NCBI RefSeq assembly: GCF_003269295.1
Contig: NZ_QLTT01000004.1
Location: 496,001 to 560,000, forward strand
Source: Lentzea atacamensis
GTDB taxonomy: Bacteria; Actinomycetota; Actinomycetes; Mycobacteriales; Pseudonocardiaceae
Reading direction: 5' to 3'
DNA length: 64,000 nt
In this document: one piece after another, positions 43,526 to 50,993 of the stretch
How the letters are laid out: every line of letters starts with the position of its first letter
How positions within the stretch are numbered: position 1 is the first letter of the stretch
Notes under the pieces: generated by a model
The model's database searches: none
The model's input: only the letters and a program-made list of their open reading frames with translations
Told to the model about the DNA's origin: nothing
Program-made: the position numbers and the translations under genes

Positions 43526-43896
43526 GCTCCCGGTCGTCGGACTGGTGGTACGACGAGGCGGCGGGCCCGCTGGTCCGTCCCTACGCCCTGGTGAGCGGCA
43601 GGACCAGGCCCACGTGGGGCCGGCTGAACCTCGCGACCCAGGTGCGGTCGATCCGCACGTCGACCGACCCCAGTTCGCTCTCCGTGGAGCACCAGGAGAT
43701 CATCCGACTGTGCCGCACCCCGCTGTCCGTGGCGGAGGTCGCCGCGTATCTGCACGCGCCGCTCGTCGTTGCGAAGGTGTTGCTGAGCGACCTGATCCAG
43801 CGCGGCGACGTCATCACCAGCGATCCGTCGCGGCTGGCGACCGGGCCGGATCTGAACCTACTGCAGAAGGTGCTTGATGGTGTCCGTGCGATCTGA
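43522..43896 (+). CDS. cvnC: DUF742 protein CvnC
   Basis: A 124-residue DUF742 protein. Seen: the family opening DWWYDEAAGPLVRPYALVSG RTRP region and a winged-helix-like C-terminal part (EHQEIIRLCRTPLSVAEVAA, LHAPLVVAKVLLSDLIQRGD). Its role is thought to be in the membrane-associated complex with CvnA, B and D. It overlaps both neighbours: 4 nt with cvnB and 20 nt with cvnD. Confidence 0.9.
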   Translation: MSSRSSDWWYDEAAGPLVRPYALVSGRTRPTWGRLNLATQVRSIRTSTDPSSLSVEHQEIIRLCRTPLSVAEVAAYLHAPLVVAKVLLSDLIQRGDVITSDPSRLATGPDLNLLQKVLDGVRAI

Positions 43897-44473
43897 GCAG
43901 AGAGAAGAACTGCTCGTCCCCTCGTCCGTGAAGATCGTGGTGGCGGGCGGGTTCGGCGTCGGCAAGACGACGCTGGTCGGCGCGGTCAGCGAGATCACGC
44001 CGCTGCGGACGGAGGAGCTGCTCACCGAGGCCGGCACGGAGATCGACGACCTGGCCGGCGTCGAGGGCAAGAACACGACGACGGTCGCGCTGGACTTCGG
44101 CCGCATCACGATCAACCCCGAGGTCGTGCTGTACCTCTTCGGCACGCCGGGCCAGGACCGCTTCTGGTTCATGTGGGACGAGCTGTCCCACGGCGCGATC
44201 GGCGCGGTCGTCCTGGTGGACACCCGCAGGCTGGACAGCGGTTTCGGGGCGATCGACTTCTTCGAGCGCCGCGGCATCCCGTTCGTGGTGGCGGTGAACT
44301 GCTTCGACGGCAGCCACTCCTACACCGAGGACGAGCTGCGGCACGCGCTCGACGTCACCACCAACGTGCCGTTGGTGCTGTGCGACGCGCGTGACCGCGA
44401 GTCGTGCAAGGTGGTGCTCGCCCGCGTGATCGAGCATGCGATGAGCAAGCTCGACCACGCGGCAATTGCCTGA
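43877..44473 (+). CDS. cvnD: small GTPase CvnD
   Basis: A 198-residue Ras-like GTPase. Seen: P-loop VVAGGFGVGKTTLVGAVSEI, switch region KNTTTVALDFGRI, G3 YLFGTPGQDRFWFMWDEL, and G4-like AVNCFDGSHSY in place of NKxD (N and D spaced differently, as in other CvnD). It completes the conservon; a fifth gene (cvnE, cytochrome P450) found in some conservons is absent, as the tryptophanase-like gene follows convergently 24 bp away. Confidence 0.92.
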   Translation: MVSVRSEQREELLVPSSVKIVVAGGFGVGKTTLVGAVSEITPLRTEELLTEAGTEIDDLAGVEGKNTTTVALDFGRITINPEVVLYLFGTPGQDRFWFMWDELSHGAIGAVVLVDTRRLDSGFGAIDFFERRGIPFVVAVNCFDGSHSYTEDELRHALDVTTNVPLVLCDARDRESCKVVLARVIEHAMSKLDHAAIA

Positions 44474-44497
44474 GTTCTCAGCTGTGACCGCCGGCCT

Positions 44498-45922
44498 TCA
44501 CGGCGTCGTCCTGCGTGGTTCCGAACGCCGGAACGCAGGGGTTGGCCCGGCGGTCACCACACCGTCCCGCACCTGTTCCAACCGGCAGCGGAACGGTCGC
44601 AGCATGGCGGGTGCCTCGGTCAGCCGGTAACCGGGCACCTGCTCCGGGTTCTTGGCGATCCCCGCGAGCGTCTCGGCCACGTACTCCAGGTGGCTGCGCG
44701 TGTAGACGCGTCGCGGGATCGCCAGGCGCACCAGCTCGAACGGCGCGGGCGTGATCAGCTCGCCGGACTCGTCGATCTCCCCGAGGTAGAGCGAACCCAG
44801 TTCGGCACAACGGATTCCGCCCGCGAGGTAGAGCTCCGACGCGAGCGCGTGACCGGTGAACCGGTGCGGCGGGATGTGCGGCAGCAGCCTGCCCGCGTTG
44901 AGGTAGACGGCGTGCACGCCCGTCGGCGTCACACTGTCCACACCGGCCTCACGGGCGCACTCGGCGAGGTAGGCGGTGGCGTCCGCGCGCTCCCGCAGGT
45001 ACAGCGGGTCGGTGACCTCCATCAGGCCCTGCGCGCACATGTCGAGGTCACGGCCGGAAAGCCCGCCGTAGGTGCGAAACCCCTCGGTGGCGATCAGCAG
45101 GAGCTCGCACCGCTTGGCGAGCTCCTCGTCGTTCAGCCCGAGCAACCCTCCGATGTGGACGATGCCGTCCTTCTTCAGGCTGGCGACGCATCCGTCGGCC
45201 AGCCGGAACGCGAGCTTCGCGACGTCGCGCGGGCTGTGGCCGCGGTACTTCTCCTCCCGCTGCGTCACCAGCCACGCGTTCTCGGCGAACCGGGCCGCGT
45301 CGAGGATGAACGGCACCCCGTGGCGGCGGCACAGCGCGCTCGCCGCCTCGATGTTCGCCATCGACACCGGCTGGCCGCCACCGCCGTTGTTGGTGATCGT
45401 CATGAGCACCAGGCCGACGTCGTCCGGTCCGCTCAACGCCGCTTCGAGCGCGACGAGGTCGATGTCGCCCTTGAACGGTTCGTCGCTGTCGAGGTCCGCG
45501 GCCAGCGGGCACGGGAGGTCCCGCACCACTCCGCCCGCCAGCTCCACGTTCGCGCGCGTCGTGTCGAAGTGCGTGTTGCTGATGGAGATCTGACCGGGCT
45601 TCAGCAGCGCGTTGAACAGGATCCGTTCCGCGGCCCGGCCCTGGTGGACCGGGAAGATGTACCGGTAGCCGGTCAGCTCCTCCGCCACGTCGCGGAACCG
45701 GGAGAACGAGCGGGCACCCGCGTACGTCTCGTCGCCACGCATGCCAGCCGCCTGCTGCTCCGCCGACAGCGCGCCGGTGCCGGAGTCGCTCAGCAGGTCG
45801 ATCGTCACGTCGTCCGCGGTGAGGTTGAACTGGTTGTACCCGCCCTCGGCGTACCGGCGTTCCCGGTAGTCGCGGGTCGTGATGGGGATGGGCTCGACGA
45901 CCTTGATCCGGTACGGCTCCAC
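44498..45922 (-). CDS. tnaA: tryptophanase-like C-C lyase
   Basis: A 474-residue PLP enzyme of the tryptophanase/tyrosine phenol-lyase family, which splits aromatic amino acids into the ring, pyruvate and ammonia. Seen: MRGDETYAGARSFSRF, FPVHQGRAAERILF, FILDAARFAENAWLV (Arg 211) and ADGCVASLKKDGIVHIGG with the PLP Lys (251). At the substrate-ring position near the end, tryptophanase has His and tyrosine phenol-lyase Phe (LRHFTA / LRFFTA); here it is Pro 443 (LRPFRC), and there is a 20-residue tail. With the prenyltransferase upstream on the same strand, the likely substrate is a prenylated tryptophan, giving prenylindole. ATG 45922. Confidence 0.9.
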   Translation of the reverse strand: MEPYRIKVVEPIPITTRDYRERRYAEGGYNQFNLTADDVTIDLLSDSGTGALSAEQQAAGMRGDETYAGARSFSRFRDVAEELTGYRYIFPVHQGRAAERILFNALLKPGQISISNTHFDTTRANVELAGGVVRDLPCPLAADLDSDEPFKGDIDLVALEAALSGPDDVGLVLMTITNNGGGGQPVSMANIEAASALCRRHGVPFILDAARFAENAWLVTQREEKYRGHSPRDVAKLAFRLADGCVASLKKDGIVHIGGLLGLNDEELAKRCELLLIATEGFRTYGGLSGRDLDMCAQGLMEVTDPLYLRERADATAYLAECAREAGVDSVTPTGVHAVYLNAGRLLPHIPPHRFTGHALASELYLAGGIRCAELGSLYLGEIDESGELITPAPFELVRLAIPRRVYTRSHLEYVAETLAGIAKNPEQVPGYRLTEAPAMLRPFRCRLEQVRDGVVTAGPTPAFRRSEPRRTTP

Positions 45923-45958
45923 GGTCTTGCCTTTCTAGTGCCGCGGCACGAAATCTGC

Positions 45959-46074
45959 CGGGTTGTTCGGTGGTCAGACGGGTGGATCGTGGTGCCGCCC
46001 GCGCGTCCTCATACTGGATGTACGGGGGCGCGGGGCGGTGCCGCGAGGCGCCCTGCTGAGCGCCGAACAACCCG
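45959..46074. repeat. 12-bp inverted repeat between the prenylindole genes
   Basis: CGGGTTGTTCGG (45959-45970) is repeated in inverse as CCGAACAACCCG (46063-46074), 92 bp apart, between the prenyltransferase stop (46096) and tryptophanase start (45922). The enclosed GC-rich sequence can fold into its own imperfect hairpin. Confidence 0.6.
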
Positions 46075-46095
46075 CCAAGGGGTCGTGTCGCGGCG

Positions 46096-47202
46096 CTAGA
46101 GCGACATTGCTTTGGTGCGGGTGCGGGTGCGGGGTGGTGTTACGTCGTATGCCTCGGACGACAGGTAGACCGTGACTCCTGGGCGAGGGCGGCCCAGGCG
46201 CAGCGACACGTGGGCGATCAGCCCGACGCCGTCGGCGAGCGGACGGCGGACCATGCTCGCCAGCGCCATGACGAACGGCGCGGTGTCCATCCCGCACCTG
46301 GCCATGATCGCGAGAACGCGCTCACACGCTTCCAGGTCGTCCTGCACGTAGTCCCGCACGGGGATGTAGAGCGAGTAGCCGCTCGGCCGGTCGACGTCGC
46401 CGGACAGGAAGGTGTAGCTGGACATCAGCGGGCGCCGGTCGAACGGTCCCGTGCCGCCACCGGCCAGCGCGACGACGTCCGCCAGGAGCTCGGGATCCAC
46501 GTCGGGGGCCGCGGCGGCCGCGCGCACCACGTCCGGGATCTCGGCGGCGTCGTGCGACACGTAGGTCTTCACCCTCGCGCGGTCCGCCTCCGTCAGGTCG
46601 AGGGCGAAGAACGAGAACCGGTCGAGGCCTTCACGTTGCAGCGCGTGGCCGGCCACCGTCGGGTGGGCTGCGCCGAGGCCGAGCCGCCGCAGTGCCTCGC
46701 TGACAAGGGAGGTCGCGCTCTCACGGCCACGCACCTCCGGGTTGAGGTAGACCTTGATCGCGGGTGCCGCGTCCCTGTTGACGATCAGCGAGTACCAGAA
46801 CGAGAACGCTCCCTGCGGATCGTCCGGGAGGAACAGGTCGCGCACCTGGTCCAGCCGCCGGCGGTCCAGCCGGTGCTGGGCCGTCAGCCGGTCGAGCACA
46901 CCGAGCGCCGCGGCGAGGTTCGCGGCCGGGCCCGGCTGCTCGGCGAGCGACTCGACGATCATGCGGACCGCGGGTGGCTCGTTTTGGGCCAAAGCCACCG
47001 AGAATTCGACCGGTGTGTGGTCGTCGGCGACGAAAGACGGCCAATGGGGGACCGCCGTGAGCGGCCTCAGGCAGCCGGGGCCCATTGCCTCAGCCAGCAG
47101 TTTCGTCGATCTTTCCGAGGACTCTGCTAATCCGACCGCGCGCAGAAGGGTCTGGAGTTGTGCAACGGCGAAATCGCGTATTGAGACATCTGGCACGCTC
47201 AA
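46096..47202 (-). CDS. DMATS-type aromatic prenyltransferase
   Basis: A 368-residue ABBA-fold prenyltransferase of the tryptophan dimethylallyltransferase family, adding a dimethylallyl group to an indole ring in the cytoplasm. Seen: PVEFSVALAQNEPPAVRMIV with the base Glu, basic diphosphate-binding motifs IKVYLNPEVRG, RFSFFALDL and RVKTYVSHD, and C-terminal SGYSLYIPVRDYV and GVTVYLSSEAY. Bacterial relatives (IptA, SCO7467) prenylate tryptophan at ring C5 or C6. TTG 47202 has GGAGA at ideal spacing; GTG 47196 is the alternative. It lies 173 bp before the tryptophanase gene, with a 16-bp palindrome upstream. Confidence 0.88.
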   Translation of the reverse strand: MSVPDVSIRDFAVAQLQTLLRAVGLAESSERSTKLLAEAMGPGCLRPLTAVPHWPSFVADDHTPVEFSVALAQNEPPAVRMIVESLAEQPGPAANLAAALGVLDRLTAQHRLDRRRLDQVRDLFLPDDPQGAFSFWYSLIVNRDAAPAIKVYLNPEVRGRESATSLVSEALRRLGLGAAHPTVAGHALQREGLDRFSFFALDLTEADRARVKTYVSHDAAEIPDVVRAAAAAPDVDPELLADVVALAGGGTGPFDRRPLMSSYTFLSGDVDRPSGYSLYIPVRDYVQDDLEACERVLAIMARCGMDTAPFVMALASMVRRPLADGVGLIAHVSLRLGRPRPGVTVYLSSEAYDVTPPRTRTRTKAMSL

Positions 47203-48003
47203 GACAGGGGTCTCCTGATCGGCCGGGGAATCAGGGCGGGGTGCAATCCGGTCGGGGTGGAATCGCGGGGTGAATTCTCTCAACCAGCTACATGGCCAGG
47301 TCAAGGGCCGGAGGGGTTGCGTGCGACACTCTGAGCTGTGATCAAGGTTGCACTGCACGGCCTATTGACTGTCATCGAATTCGATGATGGGTGAGGCATT
47401 CCGGGGGATGTGAATGATGACGCAAAGTGCGGAATTGCGCGAGTAGCCGGCAGTGTGATAAGTCGGACTGTTGCATCTTCAACGAAGACTTATTGTGACC
47501 TTCTGGGCCTCGTGGTAGGCGATTGGAATCACGGCGCGAACCTGTGTGGTCCTCAATTTCCGGCTGTGTTCCCGGTGACCGTACCGTGCCCGGCTCTCGC
47601 CGGCGTGACGCGCTGTGCGCGCGGTTGACGGCTCGCGGCAGGGGGTGGCAACGTCGTTCACGTGATCTTCTGACACCCGCACCGACACGTGTCTGCGGCC
47701 CGCGCTGGTTGAGCGCTGTGTGCCCGGCGTGTTCTCCGTTTCCGATCTTCCTTCGGCGGTGGGTGGCTCATGACGAACATTCCTTTCCGCATGCCGTGAT
47801 CTGGTGAAGTCGTACGGCCTGGACGGACGTGCCGGGTCGGATTCGGACTGTCTGATGTGGACAGCGAGCAGGCCGGAGATGGCCTGCAAGCCGGTCGCGC
47901 CGGCTGAAACCTCTGATACGCCAAGAGAAAGGACGAGGGAGGTGTTCCACAACGAAACGCACGGCGACCTGTCCCTTCTCTTCACCCGCGTTCGGAGGCT
48001 TCC
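47203..48003. other. 801-bp divergent region between prenyltransferase and ABC-F genes
   Basis: Contains a 16-bp perfect palindrome (47372-47387) and a possible upstream reading frame at 47942-48079 overlapping the ABC-F start. No full gene is supported. Base composition is more AT-rich between 47340 and 47520 than in the flanking genes, as expected for promoters. Confidence 0.55.
47372..47387. promoter_or_regulatory. 16-bp palindrome, likely operator
   Basis: TCATCGAATTCGATGA is a perfect palindrome 170 bp upstream of the prenyltransferase start. It is AT-rich against a GC-rich background and next to TTGACT on the plus strand. A dimeric regulator site is the simplest reading; the regulator gene is unknown. 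Confidence 0.72.
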
Positions 48004-48079
48004 ATGTCAGGTCAGCTCACAATTCGGCCGGTCAGCAAGACCTTCGCCCACCGCCGCGTGCTCGACGCCGTCTCGCTGA
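47942..48079 (+). CDS. possible upstream reading frame of the ABC-F gene
   Basis: GTG 47942 (after AAAGGACGAGGG) opens MFHNETHGDLSLLFTRVRRL and stays open for 45 codons, ending 76 nt inside the ABC-F gene. Resistance ABC-F genes often have leader frames whose translation senses stalled ribosomes. The peptide has no recognisable stall motif and the frame inside the ABC-F gene looks like a shadow. Confidence 0.3.
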   Translation: MFHNETHGDLSLLFTRVRRLPCQVSSQFGRSARPSPTAACSTPSR

Positions 48080-49626
48080 CGGTCCGAGCCGGCGAAAAGG
48101 TCGGCGTAGTAGGAGAGAACGGTTCCGGCAAGTCGACGCTGCTGCGGCTGATCACCGGGCAGGAGACGCCGGACGACGGCGAGATCACCGTGGTCGCGGA
48201 AGGCGGTGCCGGGCACCTCGGACAGGTGCTCGCACTGCCGGACGACGCCACGGTGGGTGACGCCGTCGACGCCGCGCTCGTCGAGATCCACGTGCTGGAG
48301 CAGCGGATCAAGGCCGCGGAGCAGGAGCTCGGCACGGCCGGTTCCGCGGAGCGGGCGGCGTACGGCGAGCTGCTCACCGCGTTCGAGCTGCGGGACGGCT
48401 ACTCGGCCGACGCCAGGGTCGAGGCCGCCATGTCGGAGCTCGGCATCGGCGATCTCGGCTCGGCACGGCGGCTCGGCACGCTGTCCGGTGGGCAGCGGGC
48501 CCGGCTGGCGCTCGCCGGAGTGCTGTCGGCGCAAGCGGAACTGCTTCTGCTCGACGAGCCCACGAACCACCTAGACCACCAGGCGCTGGCCTGGCTGGAA
48601 GACCGGTTGCGGGCACACCGCGGCACCCTTTTCGTGGTGACGCGCGACCGTCTGCTGCTGGATCGGGTGGTGGTCACCGCGATCGTCGAGGTCGACGGCG
48701 ACCGTCGCACGATCTCCCGCTACGGCAACGGTCGTGCCGGCTACCTCGCCGAGAAGCGGGTGGCCAGGCAGCGCTGGGAACAGGCGTACGCGGAGTGGGC
48801 CGGCGAGATCGCGCGCTGGACCGAGTGGCGCGGCACGACGGCGTACCGCGTCGCGCCTGGCCGGGCGATCAAGGACCACAACAAGTGCAAGTACAACGGC
48901 GACGGGCGGCGCGTGCAGGCGTCGATCTCGACGCGGGTGCGCAGCGCGTCGGAACGGCTGGAGCGGCTCCTGGCCGATCCAGTGCCGAAACCGCCGGATC
49001 CGTTGCACCTCAACGCACCGTTCGACGCGGCGGTGCGGGAGGGCCCGGTGCTCGAACTGGCGGGCGTCCGCGTCGGCGACCGGCTGCGCGTGGACGAGCT
49101 CGTCGTGGCCGCGGGCCGGCGGCTGCTCGTGACCGGTCCGAACGGGGCGGGCAAGTCGACGTTGCTCGACGTGCTGGCGGGGACGCTCCGGCCGGAGCGC
49201 GGCACCGTCACGCGGCACGGCGTCGTCGGCTACCTGCCGCAGGAAACCGTGGTGCGGCACCCGCGCCGGACGGTGCTCGCGGCGTTCGCCTCCGGCAGGC
49301 CGGGGACGCCGGAGAACCACGCCGAGCAGCTGGCATCGCTGGGACTGTTCCGCGAGGCGGACTTCGTGACTCCGGTCGGAGCGTTGTCGATCGGGCAGCG
49401 GCGACGGCTGGCGCTCGCGCGGTTGCTGCGGCAGGAGTCGGACGTCCTGCTGCTGGACGAACCGGCGAACCACCTGTCGCTCGCGCTGGTGGAGGAGCTC
49501 GAAGCCGCGCTCGCCGGTTACTCCGGTGCCGTGGTCGTGGTGTCGCACGACCGGTTGCTGCGGGGGCGGTGGCAGGGCGAGGAGCTGGCGCTGAACGACG
49601 GTCGGGTGTTGCTCGCGGCAGCGTGA
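48004..49626 (+). CDS. ABC-F ribosome-protection type protein
   Basis: A 540-residue cytoplasmic protein with two ATPase domains and no membrane segments. Seen: domain 1 Walker A VVGENGSGKSTLLRL, signature LSGGQRARLAL, Walker B LLLLDEPTNHLD; interdomain helices with a basic tip (KDHNKCKYNGDGRRVQASIS); domain 2 Walker A VTGPNGAGKSTLLDV, signature LSIGQRRRLAL, Walker B LLLDEPANHLS. The H-loop of domain 1 is TRDRLLLD rather than SHDR; domain 2 keeps SHDR. This class (TlrC, OleB, Vga, Msr) frees ribosomes from antibiotics and is often self-resistance in producers. ATG 48004 follows GGAGG. A terminator follows the stop. Confidence 0.9.
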   Translation: MSGQLTIRPVSKTFAHRRVLDAVSLTVRAGEKVGVVGENGSGKSTLLRLITGQETPDDGEITVVAEGGAGHLGQVLALPDDATVGDAVDAALVEIHVLEQRIKAAEQELGTAGSAERAAYGELLTAFELRDGYSADARVEAAMSELGIGDLGSARRLGTLSGGQRARLALAGVLSAQAELLLLDEPTNHLDHQALAWLEDRLRAHRGTLFVVTRDRLLLDRVVVTAIVEVDGDRRTISRYGNGRAGYLAEKRVARQRWEQAYAEWAGEIARWTEWRGTTAYRVAPGRAIKDHNKCKYNGDGRRVQASISTRVRSASERLERLLADPVPKPPDPLHLNAPFDAAVREGPVLELAGVRVGDRLRVDELVVAAGRRLLVTGPNGAGKSTLLDVLAGTLRPERGTVTRHGVVGYLPQETVVRHPRRTVLAAFASGRPGTPENHAEQLASLGLFREADFVTPVGALSIGQRRRLALARLLRQESDVLLLDEPANHLSLALVEELEAALAGYSGAVVVVSHDRLLRGRWQGEELALNDGRVLLAAA

Positions 49627-49630
49627 GCAA

Positions 49631-49653
49631 AGCCGGTGAATGCCTCACCGGCT
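49631..49653 (+). terminator. intrinsic terminator hairpin
   Basis: AGCCGGTGA (49631-49639) and TCACCGGCT (49645-49653) form a perfect 9-bp stem with a 5-nt loop, starting 4 bp past the ABC-F stop. It separates that gene from the peptide operon. Confidence 0.83.
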
Positions 49654-49742
49654 GGGGCTGCGCATCGCAAACGCCGTCACGAGCTGATCCGGCCGGGCGG
49701 CACGGCGATCGGCCGGACGGGGTAGCGCGAGTCCGAGGGTGT

Positions 49743-49761
49743 CCGAGTCCGTCCGACTCGG
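49743..49761. promoter_or_regulatory. short inverted repeat before the peptide operon
   Basis: CCGAGTC (49743-49749) and GACTCGG (49755-49761) with a 5-nt spacer, 67 bp before the precursor start; GAGTCCGAG also occurs just upstream. This is a candidate operator or 5'-leader hairpin. Confidence 0.4.
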
Positions 49762-49828
49762 CTTCCGTTCCCGGTCGCGGCAGGACAGCGTGTGCGGCGT
49801 TCTGTTGATCAACTGGGAGGAGCGGACC

Positions 49829-49990
49829 GTGAAGCGTTTCGCACAGCTGGCCGGTGAGAAGCTCGTCGGACTGGTGCTGCCGAAGGTCGATGCCGGTGCC
49901 TGCGTGCCGGAGCACGGGCAGTGTTGCAAGCGGGGCTACCGCTTCAACTGCAACGGCATCTGCTCGTCGGTGAGCAGCAGCTGCAGGTGA
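49829..49990 (+). CDS. cysteine-rich peptide precursor
   Basis: A 53-residue peptide, too small for normal annotation. The start is GTG 49829 after GGGAGG at 8-nt spacing; an in-frame extension to 49739 has no such site. It opens MKRFAQLAGEKLVGLVLPKV, then a C-terminal half with six Cys (ACVPEHGQCC, KRGYRFNCNGICSS, SSSCR) in the order C-x6-CC-x7-C-x3-C-x6-C. An even number of Cys fits three disulfides in a knotted core. The front half is an amphipathic leader, not a classical signal peptide; cleavage could fall near DAGA. The next genes are a redox fusion, ABC exporter and signal peptidase. It resembles no class I can name. Confidence 0.82.
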   Translation: MKRFAQLAGEKLVGLVLPKVDAGACVPEHGQCCKRGYRFNCNGICSSVSSSCR

Positions 49991-50054
49991 CGCGTTGAGC
50001 CGGGGTGCCGGTGGGTCTCCCGCCGGCACCCCTCACTCGCTGGGGAGGCCTGAA

Positions 50055-50993
50055 GTGCTCGACCTGTTCGCTCGCGTGCTGCTCGCCGCTGTCTTCCTCG
50101 CGGCGTTCGCCGGCAAAGTCCGCACCCGGCAGGGGTTCGCAGAGTTCCGCGACTCGATCGGCGCTCTGGCGCCGTGGTTGCCCGCACAGCCGGTCGCCAT
50201 CGCGGTTCTCGCCGGCGAGGCAGCTGCCGTCGTGCTGCTCGCGGTTCCCGGAACGGGACTCGGCTACGCACTCGCCACCGGGTTGCTGGCGGCGTTCTGC
50301 GGCGGGATCGTCCTCGCCATCCGCAGCAGGAAAGCCGTGCGCTGCAAGTGTTTCGGCGCGGGCGGCGACGTGCTCGGACCCAAGCACCTCGTGCGCAACG
50401 GACTGCTGATCGCTGTTGCTGTCACCGGCGCGTTCGTGACGCCGCCGGCATCCTGGGAGGAACCGATGACCCTGCTCACGATCGCCGTCGTCCTGCTCGC
50501 CGTCGTGGTCGCGGTGCACGTGCTGTTCACGTACGGGCTGGTGGCCAGGGTCCGCGAGCTGCAGGAGCGGTCAGGGCCGCCGCGCAACCAGAACCTGCCG
50601 CAGCCCGGCCTGGTGATCCGGCCGTTCTCGGTCACCGGCACCGACGGCGCGCTGTTCACCGAGGCCGACCTCGACGGACCGGTGCAGGTCGGGTTCTTCT
50701 CGGTCGGCTGCGGGCCGTGCCGTTCCCTCACCGACGCGCTGCTGGCCGACCCGCCCGCCGCCCGGTTCGTGTCCGTTGTGGACGGCGACCCGACCGATCC
50801 CGAAGCCACCCGGCGGCTCGTGGAGAAGGTCAGTGCGCTGGGGCGGGTCGCGGTCATCGGCACGGACGACCCGGTGCTGTCGGCGTTCGAGGTCATGGCG
50901 TTCCCGACGCTGGTGTACACGCACGGCGGCGTGGTGACCGCGTCCGGCATCAAACTCGACGACTTCGCCGGTGTGCCGGCGCCGGTGGCATGA
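50055..50993 (+). CDS. MauE-thioredoxin fusion protein
   Basis: A 312-residue membrane redox protein. Seen: a MauE/DoxX-like part (about 1-135) with four helices (LFARVLLAAVFLAAFAGKVR, GLGYALATGLLAAFCGGIVL) and the CKCFG motif of redox-active MauE proteins; a fifth helix (LTIAVVLLAVVVAVHVLFTY); and a TlpA/MauD thioredoxin fold (about 175-312) with active site SVGCGPCRSL and AFEVMAFPTLV (cis-Pro). MauE and MauD help form disulfides in methylamine dehydrogenase. Here they probably oxidise the six-Cys peptide encoded upstream. GTG 50055 follows GGGGAGG. An internal GGGAGG-ATG at 50466 could also make the thioredoxin part alone. Confidence 0.88.
   Translation: MLDLFARVLLAAVFLAAFAGKVRTRQGFAEFRDSIGALAPWLPAQPVAIAVLAGEAAAVVLLAVPGTGLGYALATGLLAAFCGGIVLAIRSRKAVRCKCFGAGGDVLGPKHLVRNGLLIAVAVTGAFVTPPASWEEPMTLLTIAVVLLAVVVAVHVLFTYGLVARVRELQERSGPPRNQNLPQPGLVIRPFSVTGTDGALFTEADLDGPVQVGFFSVGCGPCRSLTDALLADPPAARFVSVVDGDPTDPEATRRLVEKVSALGRVAVIGTDDPVLSAFEVMAFPTLVYTHGGVVTASGIKLDDFAGVPAPVA

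Noticed and set aside
47410-47628. 72-codon frame in the gap upstream of the ABC-F gene
   Set aside because: No ribosome binding site, no motif, and codon third positions are not GC-rich as in the real genes here.
48004-49626. ABC-F protein read as an antibiotic exporter
   Set aside because: It has two ATPase domains and no membrane segments, and no permease gene is next to it.
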